From Collinsella sp. (lineage in GTDB: Bacteria; Actinomycetota; Coriobacteriia; Coriobacteriales; Coriobacteriaceae): DNA of 5,367 nt. The number at the start of each line of letters is the position of its first letter. Positions within the stretch are counted from its first letter, which is position 1. Position numbers and translations under genes: made by a program. Positions 1 through 5,367 of the stretch are shown piece by piece. The notes beneath the pieces were generated by a model, which ran no database searches, was not told where the DNA came from, and saw nothing but the letters and a program-made list of their open reading frames with translations. The stretch lies in the NCBI GenBank assembly GCA_022728415.1, contig JAIJJM010000180.1, forward strand, positions 1 to 5,367. Direction: 5' to 3'.

Positions 1-1
1 C

Positions 2-40
2 GAGGCCAAGGCGCTGGGCATCAGCTTCGGCGACGAATAG
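2..40 (+). CDS. C-terminal end of an unidentified gene (partial)
   Basis: An open frame enters from the left edge and reads EAKALGISFGDE before a TAG stop at 38-40. Only 12 residues are visible, so no family can be named. Support comes from codon choice resembling the other genes here (GGC, GCC, CTG, ATC), and from a stop followed at once by hairpin-rich non-coding DNA, as expected at a gene end. The stop codon lies inside the left arm of an inverted repeat (32-47). The same stretch is also open on the minus strand, so the call is tentative. Confidence 0.4.
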   Translation, partial: EAKALGISFGDE

Positions 41-191
41 CCTCGGCCGAAATCCATCCCATCGAGCCCTCCGACCCCGCCCGACGTATTTCGATTTGGC
101 TCCTCCCTTGACTCCGTCAAAGGTCGCCAATCGAAATCGTCGGGCGGGGTCGGAGGGCCCTTCGTCTACATACTCGCCGAGGCTATTCGTC
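32..191. repeat. Outer inverted repeat around a nested hairpin
   Basis: The 16-base segment GACGAATAGCCTCGGC (32-47) recurs as its exact reverse complement at 176-191. The left arm contains the last two sense codons and the TAG stop of the upstream gene. The arms enclose a second, longer inverted repeat (66-158), while the 17-18 bases between the two sets of arms do not pair. A transcript of the upstream gene could fold its 3' end into this structure. No T-rich run follows the right arm, so it is not a classical intrinsic terminator. It may be a mobile or repetitive palindromic element that inserted at the gene end, but copy number cannot be judged here. Confidence 0.7.
66..158. repeat. Long inner inverted repeat (hairpin)
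   Basis: Bases 66-83 (GCCCTCCGACCCCGCCCG) are perfectly complementary to 141-158. Pairing continues inward through 84-100 against 126-140, interrupted only by two single-base bulges on the left arm. The arms therefore span about 33 bases with a loop of about 25 (101-125). The outer half is very G+C rich, so the stem would be highly stable as RNA or as a DNA cruciform. The minus strand is open in one frame across the element, but I see no start codon or ribosome site and read it as non-coding. Possible roles are transcript 3'-end protection, termination, or a dispersed palindromic repeat. Confidence 0.75.
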
Positions 192-220
192 TTCTTGCTA
201 CAGGTGCCTGGGCTGAAATT

Positions 221-289
221 AAGTTGCGGTGAAATAGTTCCTGCTTAGCCCGCAAATGGCTGAATTTAGGAACTATTCCACCGCAACTT
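221..289. repeat. Imperfect palindrome A with TTGCGGTGA ends
   Basis: The left arm (221-242) begins AAGTTGCGGTGAAATAG, and the right arm (268-289) is its reverse complement at 21 of 22 positions; the loop is 25 bases. A further 7 base pairs, one of them G-T, can form outside the arms (206-212 with 294-300). The arm ends closely match those of palindrome B at 1495-1563, while the interiors differ. The two may be members of one repeat family, and they bracket the HTH gene at 472-1446. No T-tract follows, so termination is not the obvious role. Confidence 0.75.
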
Positions 290-309
290 TTGACCCGGGC
301 TCTTAGCTG

Positions 310-337
310 TTGCGCGCACTGACATTTGTCACATAAT
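310..337 (+). promoter_or_regulatory. Candidate promoter for the HTH membrane protein
   Basis: TTGCGC (310-315) and CATAAT (332-337) are separated by 16 bases and resemble -35 and -10 boxes (3 of 6 and 5 of 6 consensus bases). Transcription would start near 344 and give a leader of about 128 bases to the ATG at 472, with both ACCGGT direct repeats lying just downstream of the start site. An alternative -10, TATTCT at 385-390, has no good -35 partner. This is a pattern match only. Confidence 0.3.
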
Positions 338-350
338 TGCTGGTCATGAT

Positions 351-420
351 GGTTGCTACCGGTAGTTGCGGTAGGGTTGGGGCATATTCTAACTAGAAAT
401 GGTGGTCGCTACCGGTTGTT
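351..420 (+). promoter_or_regulatory. Paired direct repeats, possible operator sites
   Basis: GGTTGCTACCGGTAGTT (351-367) and GGTCGCTACCGGTTGTT (404-420) agree at 15 of 17 positions. Their starts are 53 bases apart, close to five helical turns. Each has a palindromic core: CTACCGGTAG (356-365) is a perfect 10-base palindrome in the first, and ACCGGT is conserved in the second. Spaced, partly palindromic repeats upstream of a gene for an HTH protein are the usual picture of an autoregulatory operator, with dimers bound on one face of the helix. The regulator's identity is inferred only from adjacency. Confidence 0.45.
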
Positions 421-471
421 CTCGGCATACTCGGCTCATTCGATTACGGTCACCACACGAAAGGAACCACC

Positions 472-1446
472 ATGGATCTTGCGATGGCACAGCGCCTCGT
501 CGATCGCCGTAAAGCTGCCGGCCTTTCTCAGGAGGCGCTTGCTGCCCAGCTGGACGTAAGCCGCCAGGCTGTTAGTAAATGGGAGCGCAGCGAGTCCTCA
601 CCCGATACCGATAACCTCATTGCGCTCGCCGCGCTGTATGGTGTGTCGTTGGACGAGCTGCTATATGGGCAGGCGGCCAACGATGCCGACGACCTGGAGG
701 ACGGTAGCGCCGACACCGAGACGGCGGATGTGGCTGACGAGGCTGAGGATTCTGCCGAGCACGCCGATTGCGGCGACAAACCACTTATCGATATGTCCCT
801 CGCGCGCGGCATCCACGTTATTGATCCCAACAAAGGCGAAGAGGTCCATGTTGGCTGGAGCGGCATCCATGTGGCTAACGAACGCAGGGGCGAGGAAGTC
901 CATGTTGGTTGGAGCGGCATCCATGTGACCAACGAGCGCAAGGGCGAAGAGGTGCATGTGGGGCCGGGCGGCGTGCATATCGATACGCTTGAGGACGATG
1001 GACATAGCGTGCGTACCAATGACGACGGCACCGTCACCATCGACGGCGAGACGTTTTCCAGCTGGAAGGAAGCACACGACAAGCTCGACCATCATGGCAA
1101 GCATTTCAACACCGGGCTCGGACGCGCATGGAACAAATTCCCCTTCCCCGCACTTGTCGCTCTCGCCTATCTGGTGCTCGGCATTGTCTACGGCACATGG
1201 GCTACGGGACTCTTCCTCGTCTTTTTGATTCCCGTCTATTACGCGCTTGGCGACTTTATCGATCGACGCCGCCTGTCCAAGCTGATTGACGGCGTTTACC
1301 CAGCATCCGCCATTGCATGGTTTCTCTATATGTGGCTTTGCCTGGGACAGCCCCATCCTGCATGGATCATCCTCATCACGATTCCCATCGTAAAGGCGCT
1401 CATGCGCTGGTGTCGCAAACAATGGAAGTGCCGCAAACAGGCCTAA
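472..1446 (+). CDS. Xre-family HTH protein with 18-residue repeats and a four-helix membrane domain
   Basis: This 324-residue protein is probably a membrane-tethered DNA-binding regulator. Residues 5-62 form an Xre/HTH_3 domain, with the recognition segment VSRQAVSKWERSESSPD at 29-45 and the typical LSQEALAAQLDVS before it. Residues 68-102 are a very acidic linker. Residues 113-166 are three tandem 18-residue units of the form GIHV....(K/R)GEEVHVGWS, with a fourth, degenerate unit from 167. A short segment (DGTVTIDGETFSSWKEA) follows, then predicted membrane helices near 225-241, 243-260, 276-292 and 298-311, and a basic tail (RWCRKQWKCRKQA). Arginines and lysines between helices 2 and 3 (265-270) and in the tail put both ends in the cytoplasm, which suits DNA binding. 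The start is supported by AAAGGA (460-465), six bases before the ATG. The gene stands alone between palindromes, with possible operators upstream. The HTH is secure; the ligand, target genes and repeat function are unknown. Confidence 0.9.
   Translation: MDLAMAQRLVDRRKAAGLSQEALAAQLDVSRQAVSKWERSESSPDTDNLIALAALYGVSLDELLYGQAANDADDLEDGSADTETADVADEAEDSAEHADCGDKPLIDMSLARGIHVIDPNKGEEVHVGWSGIHVANERRGEEVHVGWSGIHVTNERKGEEVHVGPGGVHIDTLEDDGHSVRTNDDGTVTIDGETFSSWKEAHDKLDHHGKHFNTGLGRAWNKFPFPALVALAYLVLGIVYGTWATGLFLVFLIPVYYALGDFIDRRRLSKLIDGVYPASAIAWFLYMWLCLGQPHPAWIILITIPIVKALMRWCRKQWKCRKQA
808..1023 (+). repeat. In-frame 54-bp tandem repeat inside the HTH gene
   Basis: Units begin at 808, 862, 916 and 970, exactly 54 bases (18 codons) apart. 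Units 1-3 encode GIHVIDPNKGEEVHVGWS, GIHVANERRGEEVHVGWS and GIHVTNERKGEEVHVGPG. The fourth keeps only the opening (GVHI) and a weak second half. The shared GEEVHV is encoded with different synonymous codons (GAA/GAG, GTC/GTG, GTT/GTG), so the units are not fresh copies and the protein pattern appears to be selected. Each unit has two hydrophobic-alternating four-residue cores, IHV and VHV, separated by a polar turn, which suggests stacked short beta strands. Confidence 0.9.
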
Positions 1447-1494
1447 ACCACCCCAACCAGCCAGCGCCACTCATCCGACACCGCCCGCCCTTCC

Positions 1495-1563
1495 AAGTTG
1501 CGGTGATATAGGGACGGTTTTGAGGCTCCAAAGCGCCAAACAGTCCGTATATCACCGCAATTT
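1495..1563. repeat. Imperfect palindrome B with TTGCGGTGA ends
   Basis: The left arm 1495-1515 (AAGTTGCGGTGATATAG then GGAC) pairs with 1543-1563 at 19 of 21 positions. Further partial pairing (GTTTTG with CCAAAC) narrows the loop. The first 17 bases match those of palindrome A (221-237) at 16 positions, but the interiors are unrelated. It lies 48 bases after the stop of the HTH gene, so it could also protect or end that transcript, although no T-run follows the right arm. I read it as a second member of the same intergenic repeat family. Confidence 0.75.
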
Positions 1564-1625
1564 ACAAACAACTGGGTCAGTTCCGGCACGGAGATTAGCA
1601 TTGAGCTGACCGCGCGCCAAGAAAA

Positions 1626-1765
1626 GGGCCTATTTACTACGTTTAACTCGAGAGGGCCGACCATACCCGCCTTTTCCAAAAAATGACAAGCTCTCTACCT
1701 GCGGTTTTACTTTCATAATCTTTGTCATGGTCAAGGGTGTGGTAGCAAACGTAGTAGATAGGCCC
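1626..1765. repeat. 140-bp element bounded by 19-bp inverted repeats
   Basis: GGGCCTATTTACTACGTTT (1626-1644) is the reverse complement of 1747-1765 at 18 of 19 positions. The 102-base interior holds a smaller inverted pair, ATGACAAG (1684-1691) with CTTTGTCAT (1720-1728), so the whole could fold into a branched stem. Size and terminal repeats resemble a non-autonomous miniature element, but I see no flanking target duplication (GAAAA on the left, GTATT on the right) and no transposase. A structured RNA is the alternative. Together with palindrome B it fills most of the gene-free stretch 1447-1893. In the rest I see only a small 6-bp inverted repeat (1575-1580 with 1606-1611) and a possible -10 box, TACAAT, at 1777-1782. 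Confidence 0.65.
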
Positions 1766-1884
1766 GTATTGTGGCATACAATCCATTCAAGCCCAGTCTC
1801 GAAGGCTAAAGAGAGCCTCTCATCCACGCCTGCAAACGAAAACCAAATAGAATGAAAGGCAAATGGAAAGCCCGTTTGACGAGC

Positions 1885-1890
1885 GGAGGA
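1885..1890 (+). promoter_or_regulatory. Ribosome binding site that sets the start at 1894
   Basis: GGAGGA lies directly before the ATG at 1894; the spacing from GGAGG is four bases, slightly short but workable. The in-frame ATG 42 bases upstream (1852) is preceded by CGAAAACCAAATAGA, which contains no Shine-Dalgarno match. The downstream start is therefore preferred. Confidence 0.6.
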
Positions 1891-1893
1891 CAT

Positions 1894-2214
1894 ATGCGCG
1901 ACGTAGCCGAAAGCGACTGGAAGCTGTTTAAGAAAATGCTTCCTCAATGGCAAGAACGTTATATGGAAAAGCTCATCGGCCAGTACGTTGAGATGCTGAA
2001 CGATGACAGCGAAGCGTCCAGTAGATTTTGGGCACTAGAAGAGCGCCTCAATAGAGACAAGCTGTCCTCAGGCGTAATTGCAAACGACATTCGCCGCAGC
2101 ACAATGCACTGCGAGATAGCCAATTTGCTTATCGACAGCGTGATCACCCTTGACGACCTTGACGGTTTTACCGAGGACATTAAGAGCTATGCGCAACACT
2201 GGATTGGCCAGTAA
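1894..2214 (+). CDS. Small soluble helical protein of unknown function (106 aa)
   Basis: From the ATG at 1894 the product is 106 residues (MRDVAESDW... to ...AQHWIGQ); a start at 1852 would add 14 residues but lacks a ribosome site. The protein is charged, has no membrane segment or signal peptide, and looks almost entirely alpha-helical. A Trp-rich amphipathic N-terminal part (DWKLFKKMLPQWQERYMEKL) is followed by a charged helix (FWALEERLNRDK) and a C-terminal part reading NLLIDSVITLDDLDGFTEDI. From memory, similar proteins of about 100 residues occur widely in gut Firmicutes and Coriobacteriia and are often mislabelled as multidrug transporters; nothing in this sequence supports transport. 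It is a single gene, convergent with the ABC operon and separated from it by two hairpins. The reading frame is convincing; the role is unknown. Confidence 0.8.
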   Translation: MRDVAESDWKLFKKMLPQWQERYMEKLIGQYVEMLNDDSEASSRFWALEERLNRDKLSSGVIANDIRRSTMHCEIANLLIDSVITLDDLDGFTEDIKSYAQHWIGQ

Positions 2215-2254
2215 GAGCACTGAACGACAAGCAACAAACATCCCCAGCAAAACG

Positions 2255-2296
2255 GGGCAAACGCCGGGCCACCTAATGGTTGTCCGGCATTTGCCC
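2255..2296 (-). terminator. Second hairpin between convergent genes, probable terminator
   Basis: GGGCAAACGCCGG (2255-2267) pairs with CCGGCATTTGCCC (2284-2296). The one mismatched position becomes a G-U pair only in minus-strand RNA, which favours that direction. Minus-strand RNA then continues CGTTTTGC, a short T-run. It lies behind the first hairpin at 2303-2339 and would act as a back-up stop for the permease transcript. It may also hinder plus-strand transcripts arriving from 1894-2214. Confidence 0.5.
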
Positions 2297-2302
2297 AGAT
2301 AA

Positions 2303-2339
2303 AACCTGCCAAAATAAACCTGTCCCTTTTTGGCAGGTT
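2303..2339 (-). terminator. Rho-independent terminator of the ABC operon
   Basis: AACCTGCCAAAA (2303-2314) is a perfect inverted match to TTTTGGCAGGTT (2328-2339), with a 13-base loop. In minus-strand RNA the stem begins within the permease stop codon (2338-2340) and ends in GGCAGGTTTTATC, giving four Ts at and just past the stem. The plus strand has no T-run after the stem, so the direction is clear. A second hairpin follows at 2255-2296. Confidence 0.65.
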
Positions 2340-5103
2340 ACTCGGCGCTCTTGAGGGCGCCGACCATGTCGATCTTGTTGAGGGTACGGTTGGTAGCGAG
2401 GTTGACGATAAATGTAAAGCCAAAGGAAAGTACCACGGCGAGCACGTAACTTAGCGGCTCGACCTCGACGTCAAAGTACAGCGACGGCATCTGCAAAATG
2501 TAGGTAAAGCTCTCGGCCAGCAAGCCGCCCAGCGGTACGCCCAGTGCGGCTCCAATCGCCGTAAGAATCAACGTCTCCTTGTTGACGTAATGGTGCACCT
2601 CGCCACGGCGAAAGCCCAGTACCTTGATGGTCGCAAGCTCGCGTTCGCGCTCCGAAATATTCGTATTAGACAGCGTAAACACCACCACAAACGACAGGCA
2701 CGCCGCCATAAAGGTCACAAGTACCACGACCGAATTGATAATCGTAAAGTTATCCTCATAGTTTTCCCAATGCTCGGCGGTACTCGACAGCGTAATCCAC
2801 CCATCGCTCTTAAGACGGTTGGCAAACGCAATCTGATCGGCCGACGAGCCCTTAAGCAGCGCAAGGATGCCGTTAAGGCGTGCGCTTCGGCCAAACGCGC
2901 GCTCATAGGTGCCCTGCGTCATGTAAAGCGTGTTGCCCAGATAGTTGAGCGAAATGTCGCTGACTTTAACCTTGGCAACATTGAGCGACGAATCCTGGAC
3001 GTGCGCCGTATCACCCGGTTTGATCCCCAGCACCAGCTGAGAGCTCTTGCTCAAATACACATCCCCGTCACGCAGGGTGAGCGGTTCTTTGGACTCATCC
3101 TCAAGGCGAACATAGTTGTCCAGATCGTTCGTGCGGTCATCGGGCACCACGATCAGCTGCACGGTCTCGCTCTTTCCGCCGAATGTAAAGGTGACGTTGT
3201 CGGTCATAATCGGCAGCGTCGAAGTCACGGTCACGTTGGAATCATTGGCCGCGCTGCGCTCATCGAGCGCCGCGCACGCCTGCGTAAAGTCATCGGGGTT
3301 GGCGACCGCCAGCAGGTCATAACGCGTGATATGTCCGTACTGCTTGGGCGAAAGCGCGACCGACGTATCGCGGATGCCCATACCGCAGATCACAAGCGCC
3401 GTACAGCCCGCGATGCCAAAGATGGTCATAAAGGCGCGCTTTTTGTAGCGGAACAGGTTACGCGCTGCCACCTTGTTCAAAAAGCCCATGCGGCGCCAGA
3501 TAAAGCTGATACGCTCGAGCAAGATACGCGAGCCGGCGCGCGGGGCCTTGGGGCGCATGAGCGAGGCTGGGGTCTCGGCCATCTCGTGGCGGCAGGCGAT
3601 AATCGTGGCGCCCACCACGCCCACGGCAAACAGCGCCACCGACACGATCGACGACACGATGTCGTACGAAAGCAGCATCTGGGGCAGTGAGTACATGTCG
3701 TCGAACACCGTAAACAGGAACAGCGGCAGGCCCACGAATCCGATGATGTTGCCGAGCACGCCGCCAATCAGACACGCCCACAGCGAGTAGTCCACATATT
3801 TGGACAGGATACGCCCGCGCGAATAGCCGAGCGCCTTGTACAGACCAATGAGCGTGCGCTCCTCCTCGACCATACGTGTGGCGGTGGTGAGGCTGATGAG
3901 CACGGCGACGATAAAGAAGATGAACGGGAACACCGTGGCGATGGCCTCAATTGACGAGCTATCGCTCTCGACGCTCGAGTAGCTTGCGATATTGCCGCGG
4001 TCCTGGATGTACCAGGTGCATTCGCCCAGGTCAGAGAGGTCGGCGCGGGCATCGGCAAACTGCTGGTCGGCGGCGGCACGGCGCTGGTCCAGGTCGGCTT
4101 GCGCCTGCGCACGCTCGTCGCTGCCCTCGGTCATACGGTCAATGTTGCGCTGTTCAATCCCAAAGAGCATATTCGTCTGGCGCTCGGCCGCATCCAAGCT
4201 TGCCGGCGTGTCGACCGTCAGCTCCTGAACGCGCGCCTTCTCACGCTCCTCGCGGATCTTCTCGATATTGCCCTTGACCTCATTGATCTTTGCCGTGTAG
4301 GCATCCGAATAGGAGTTGAGGCTCTTGGCTCCTTCAACGATCACGTGGATCGCGGAGTAAGAAGAAGATGTCGCGGCATCCTCGCTCACATAGAACTTAT
4401 AGTCCGCCGCTGAAGCAGCGCGAAAGGCGTTAACCGTCGAGTCGGAGCTCACGTCGGTGGGATCGAGAACCTCGGCCGTGATAGTGTAATCCCCATCGGC
4501 AAACTGGTCCTTGGCGCTTTGGTTCGACGAGCTCGCGTCATTGGCGGCAAAACTCACCGTATCGCCGATTTTCTTGCCCGAAGCCTTCAAGAACTTCGAA
4601 GTCACCGCGACCTCACCGGCGCTCTCGGGCAAATCGCCGCTTACCAGCACCGGTTGATCGATATTCTCCTTGGAAAGACTCTGCACGACCACGCGCTCGC
4701 GCGTTGTACCCACGGCGGTGTAGGCGGTCTCGGTGTAGATGCCCTCGGCCGTCTCGACGCCGTCGACCTCTTGAATGGCTGCAAGATCGTCGCGCGTAAG
4801 GCCATAGGTCGACTGCACGTTAATGTCATAGACATTCTGCTGGTCAAAATAGGCGTCGACCGAATCGCGCAGATCCTCGCAGCCCGCCTTAAGACCGCAC
4901 ATCACGCTCACGCCAAGCGCGGTGATGACCACGATAGACAAGAAGCGTTTGAGGCTGCCGCGAATCGTGCGGTAGATGCCACGGCGAAAAACCGTCGGCA
5001 CCATGTCGTTTGAGCTTTGGGCGGTACGGTAGGTCGCGAACTCCCGGTCGCGGCCCGCGTGCTCCGTATCGTGGTTTTGGCTGTTTTGGCGGTCCTGATC
5101 CAT
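2338..5103 (-). CDS. FtsX/MacB-type ABC transporter permease (921 aa)
   Basis: This is the membrane subunit of an ABC system, paired with the ATPase encoded just upstream. Predicted membrane helices lie near residues 54-72, 386-406, 441-466, 482-505, 555-576, 787-811, 844-864 and 883-904. Two large extracytoplasmic regions (about 73-385 and 577-783) lie between them. The two FtsX domains carry a matching motif after their first helix: EEERTLIGLYKALGYSRGRI (from 413) and ERERELATIKVLGFRRGEV (from 818). The end of the first external region (about 271-358) is charged and likely coiled coil; in many Firmicutes relatives this part seems much longer. The ATG at 5103 was chosen because it lies five bases after the ATPase stop, implying translational coupling; no strong ribosome site is visible. 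A TTG at 5169 would overlap the ATPase by 60 bases, and an ATG at 5004 would remove a hydrophilic 33-residue leader. Such proteins move or signal about peptides, lipids or lipoproteins; the substrate here is unknown. Confidence 0.9.
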   Translation of the reverse strand: MDQDRQNSQNHDTEHAGRDREFATYRTAQSSNDMVPTVFRRGIYRTIRGSLKRFLSIVVITALGVSVMCGLKAGCEDLRDSVDAYFDQQNVYDINVQSTYGLTRDDLAAIQEVDGVETAEGIYTETAYTAVGTTRERVVVQSLSKENIDQPVLVSGDLPESAGEVAVTSKFLKASGKKIGDTVSFAANDASSSNQSAKDQFADGDYTITAEVLDPTDVSSDSTVNAFRAASAADYKFYVSEDAATSSSYSAIHVIVEGAKSLNSYSDAYTAKINEVKGNIEKIREEREKARVQELTVDTPASLDAAERQTNMLFGIEQRNIDRMTEGSDERAQAQADLDQRRAAADQQFADARADLSDLGECTWYIQDRGNIASYSSVESDSSSIEAIATVFPFIFFIVAVLISLTTATRMVEEERTLIGLYKALGYSRGRILSKYVDYSLWACLIGGVLGNIIGFVGLPLFLFTVFDDMYSLPQMLLSYDIVSSIVSVALFAVGVVGATIIACRHEMAETPASLMRPKAPRAGSRILLERISFIWRRMGFLNKVAARNLFRYKKRAFMTIFGIAGCTALVICGMGIRDTSVALSPKQYGHITRYDLLAVANPDDFTQACAALDERSAANDSNVTVTSTLPIMTDNVTFTFGGKSETVQLIVVPDDRTNDLDNYVRLEDESKEPLTLRDGDVYLSKSSQLVLGIKPGDTAHVQDSSLNVAKVKVSDISLNYLGNTLYMTQGTYERAFGRSARLNGILALLKGSSADQIAFANRLKSDGWITLSSTAEHWENYEDNFTIINSVVVLVTFMAACLSFVVVFTLSNTNISERERELATIKVLGFRRGEVHHYVNKETLILTAIGAALGVPLGGLLAESFTYILQMPSLYFDVEVEPLSYVLAVVLSFGFTFIVNLATNRTLNKIDMVGALKSAE

Positions 5104-5108
5104 GGGCG

Positions 5109-5367
5109 CTACCACTCGATCGTCTCGATCGGCACGGGATTTTGCTGGACCGTCTCGCTCTCCACGCAACCACTCTTAAAGCGAATCAGGCGATCGGCCA
5201 TGGGCGCCAGCGCGGAGTTATGGGTGATGATAATGACCGTGATGCCCTGCTTGCGACAAGTGTCCTGCAGCAACTGCAAAATCTGCTTGCCGGTTTTGTA
5301 ATCGAGTGCACCCGTGGGCTCGTCGCACAGAAGCAGCTTGGGATTCTTGGCCAGTGCGCGGGCGATG
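5109..5367 (-). CDS. ABC transporter ATP-binding protein, C-terminal part (partial)
   Basis: The gene enters from the right edge; 85 residues and the TAG stop (5109-5111) are visible. They begin IARAL, the helix that normally follows the ABC signature, which must lie just outside the window. Walker B with its catalytic glutamate is seen in [13 protein letters not shown], which includes the D-loop GALD, and the switch histidine in ITVIIITHN. This arrangement is typical of the MacB/LolD/FtsE-like ATPases that pair with FtsX-type permeases. The tail after the H-loop is short and ends ...VPIETIEW. The permease ATG follows the stop after five bases, so the two genes form one operon. ATP hydrolysis here would power the permease at the inner face of the membrane. 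Confidence 0.95.
   Translation of the reverse strand, partial: IARALAKNPKLLLCDEPTGALDYKTGKQILQLLQDTCRKQGITVIIITHNSALAPMADRLIRFKSGCVESETVQQNPVPIETIEW

Noticed and set aside
661..1470. Minus-strand open frame of 269 codons opposite the HTH gene
   Set aside because: The plus strand has an HTH domain, tandem repeats, membrane helices and a ribosome site; the antisense frame shows none of these.
221..1563. CRISPR array or composite transposon made of the two related palindromes
   Set aside because: There are only two copies 1.2 kb apart, no spacer regularity, no cas gene, no transposase and no target-site duplication visible.
1443..1679. Minus-strand open frame of 78 codons
   Set aside because: It spans palindrome B and part of the terminal-repeat element, with no domain or start signal; it is most likely non-coding.
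1852..1893. Upstream ATG for the small protein
   Set aside because: No Shine-Dalgarno match precedes it, whereas GGAGGA precedes the ATG at 1894. It cannot be fully excluded.
1630..1953. Minus-strand open frame of 107 codons across the 140-bp element
   Set aside because: It starts at a TTG, has no ribosome site, runs through an inverted-repeat element and overlaps the real gene at 1894-2214 in antisense.
2590..3690. Long plus-strand open frame antisense to the permease (366 codons)
   Set aside because: The composition is Arg/His-rich and low in complexity, as expected of the complement of a G+C-rich gene, and the opposite strand encodes a clear FtsX-family protein.
4519..5013. Plus-strand open frame of 164 codons opposite the permease N-terminal half
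   Set aside because: It is a shadow of the real gene with no recognisable domain.
5104..5169. Extended N-terminus of the permease from a TTG at 5169
   Set aside because: It would overlap the clearly coding ATPase C-terminus by 60 bases, and the added residues are Arg/Asp-rich read-through of another frame. The ATG at 5103 directly after the ATPase stop is more natural.

Overview
The window looks like chromosomal DNA from a gut actinobacterium of the Coriobacteriia, most likely Collinsella or a close relative. This is a judgement from fairly high G+C, codon use, the style of the FtsX-type permease and the abundance of palindromic intergenic DNA; no marker gene is present to prove it.

Layout. 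Positions 1-40 hold the last codons of a plus-strand gene. Positions 41-471 carry no gene but are structured: two nested inverted repeats (32-191), a separate long palindrome (221-289), a candidate promoter (310-337) and a pair of near-identical direct repeats built on ACCGGT (351-420). Positions 472-1446 (+) encode a 324-residue protein with an Xre-type helix-turn-helix, an acidic linker, an 18-residue tandem repeat and four predicted membrane segments, so it is probably a membrane-tethered regulator. Positions 1447-1893 are again gene-free and hold a second palindrome (1495-1563), related at its ends to the first, and a 140-bp element bounded by 19-bp inverted repeats (1626-1765). Positions 1894-2214 (+) encode a small soluble helical protein of unknown function. 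Two tandem hairpins (2255-2339) separate it from a convergent minus-strand operon.

The minus-strand operon enters at the right edge. It consists of the C-terminal end of an ABC ATPase (5109-5367) followed five bases later by a 921-residue FtsX/MacB-type permease (2338-5103). The two very probably form one ABC complex, with the ATPase driving a mechanotransmission-type permease; the substrate cannot be read from the sequence.

The most notable items are the repeat-bearing membrane-anchored HTH protein with possible operators in its upstream region, and three distinct palindromic intergenic elements within 1.8 kb.
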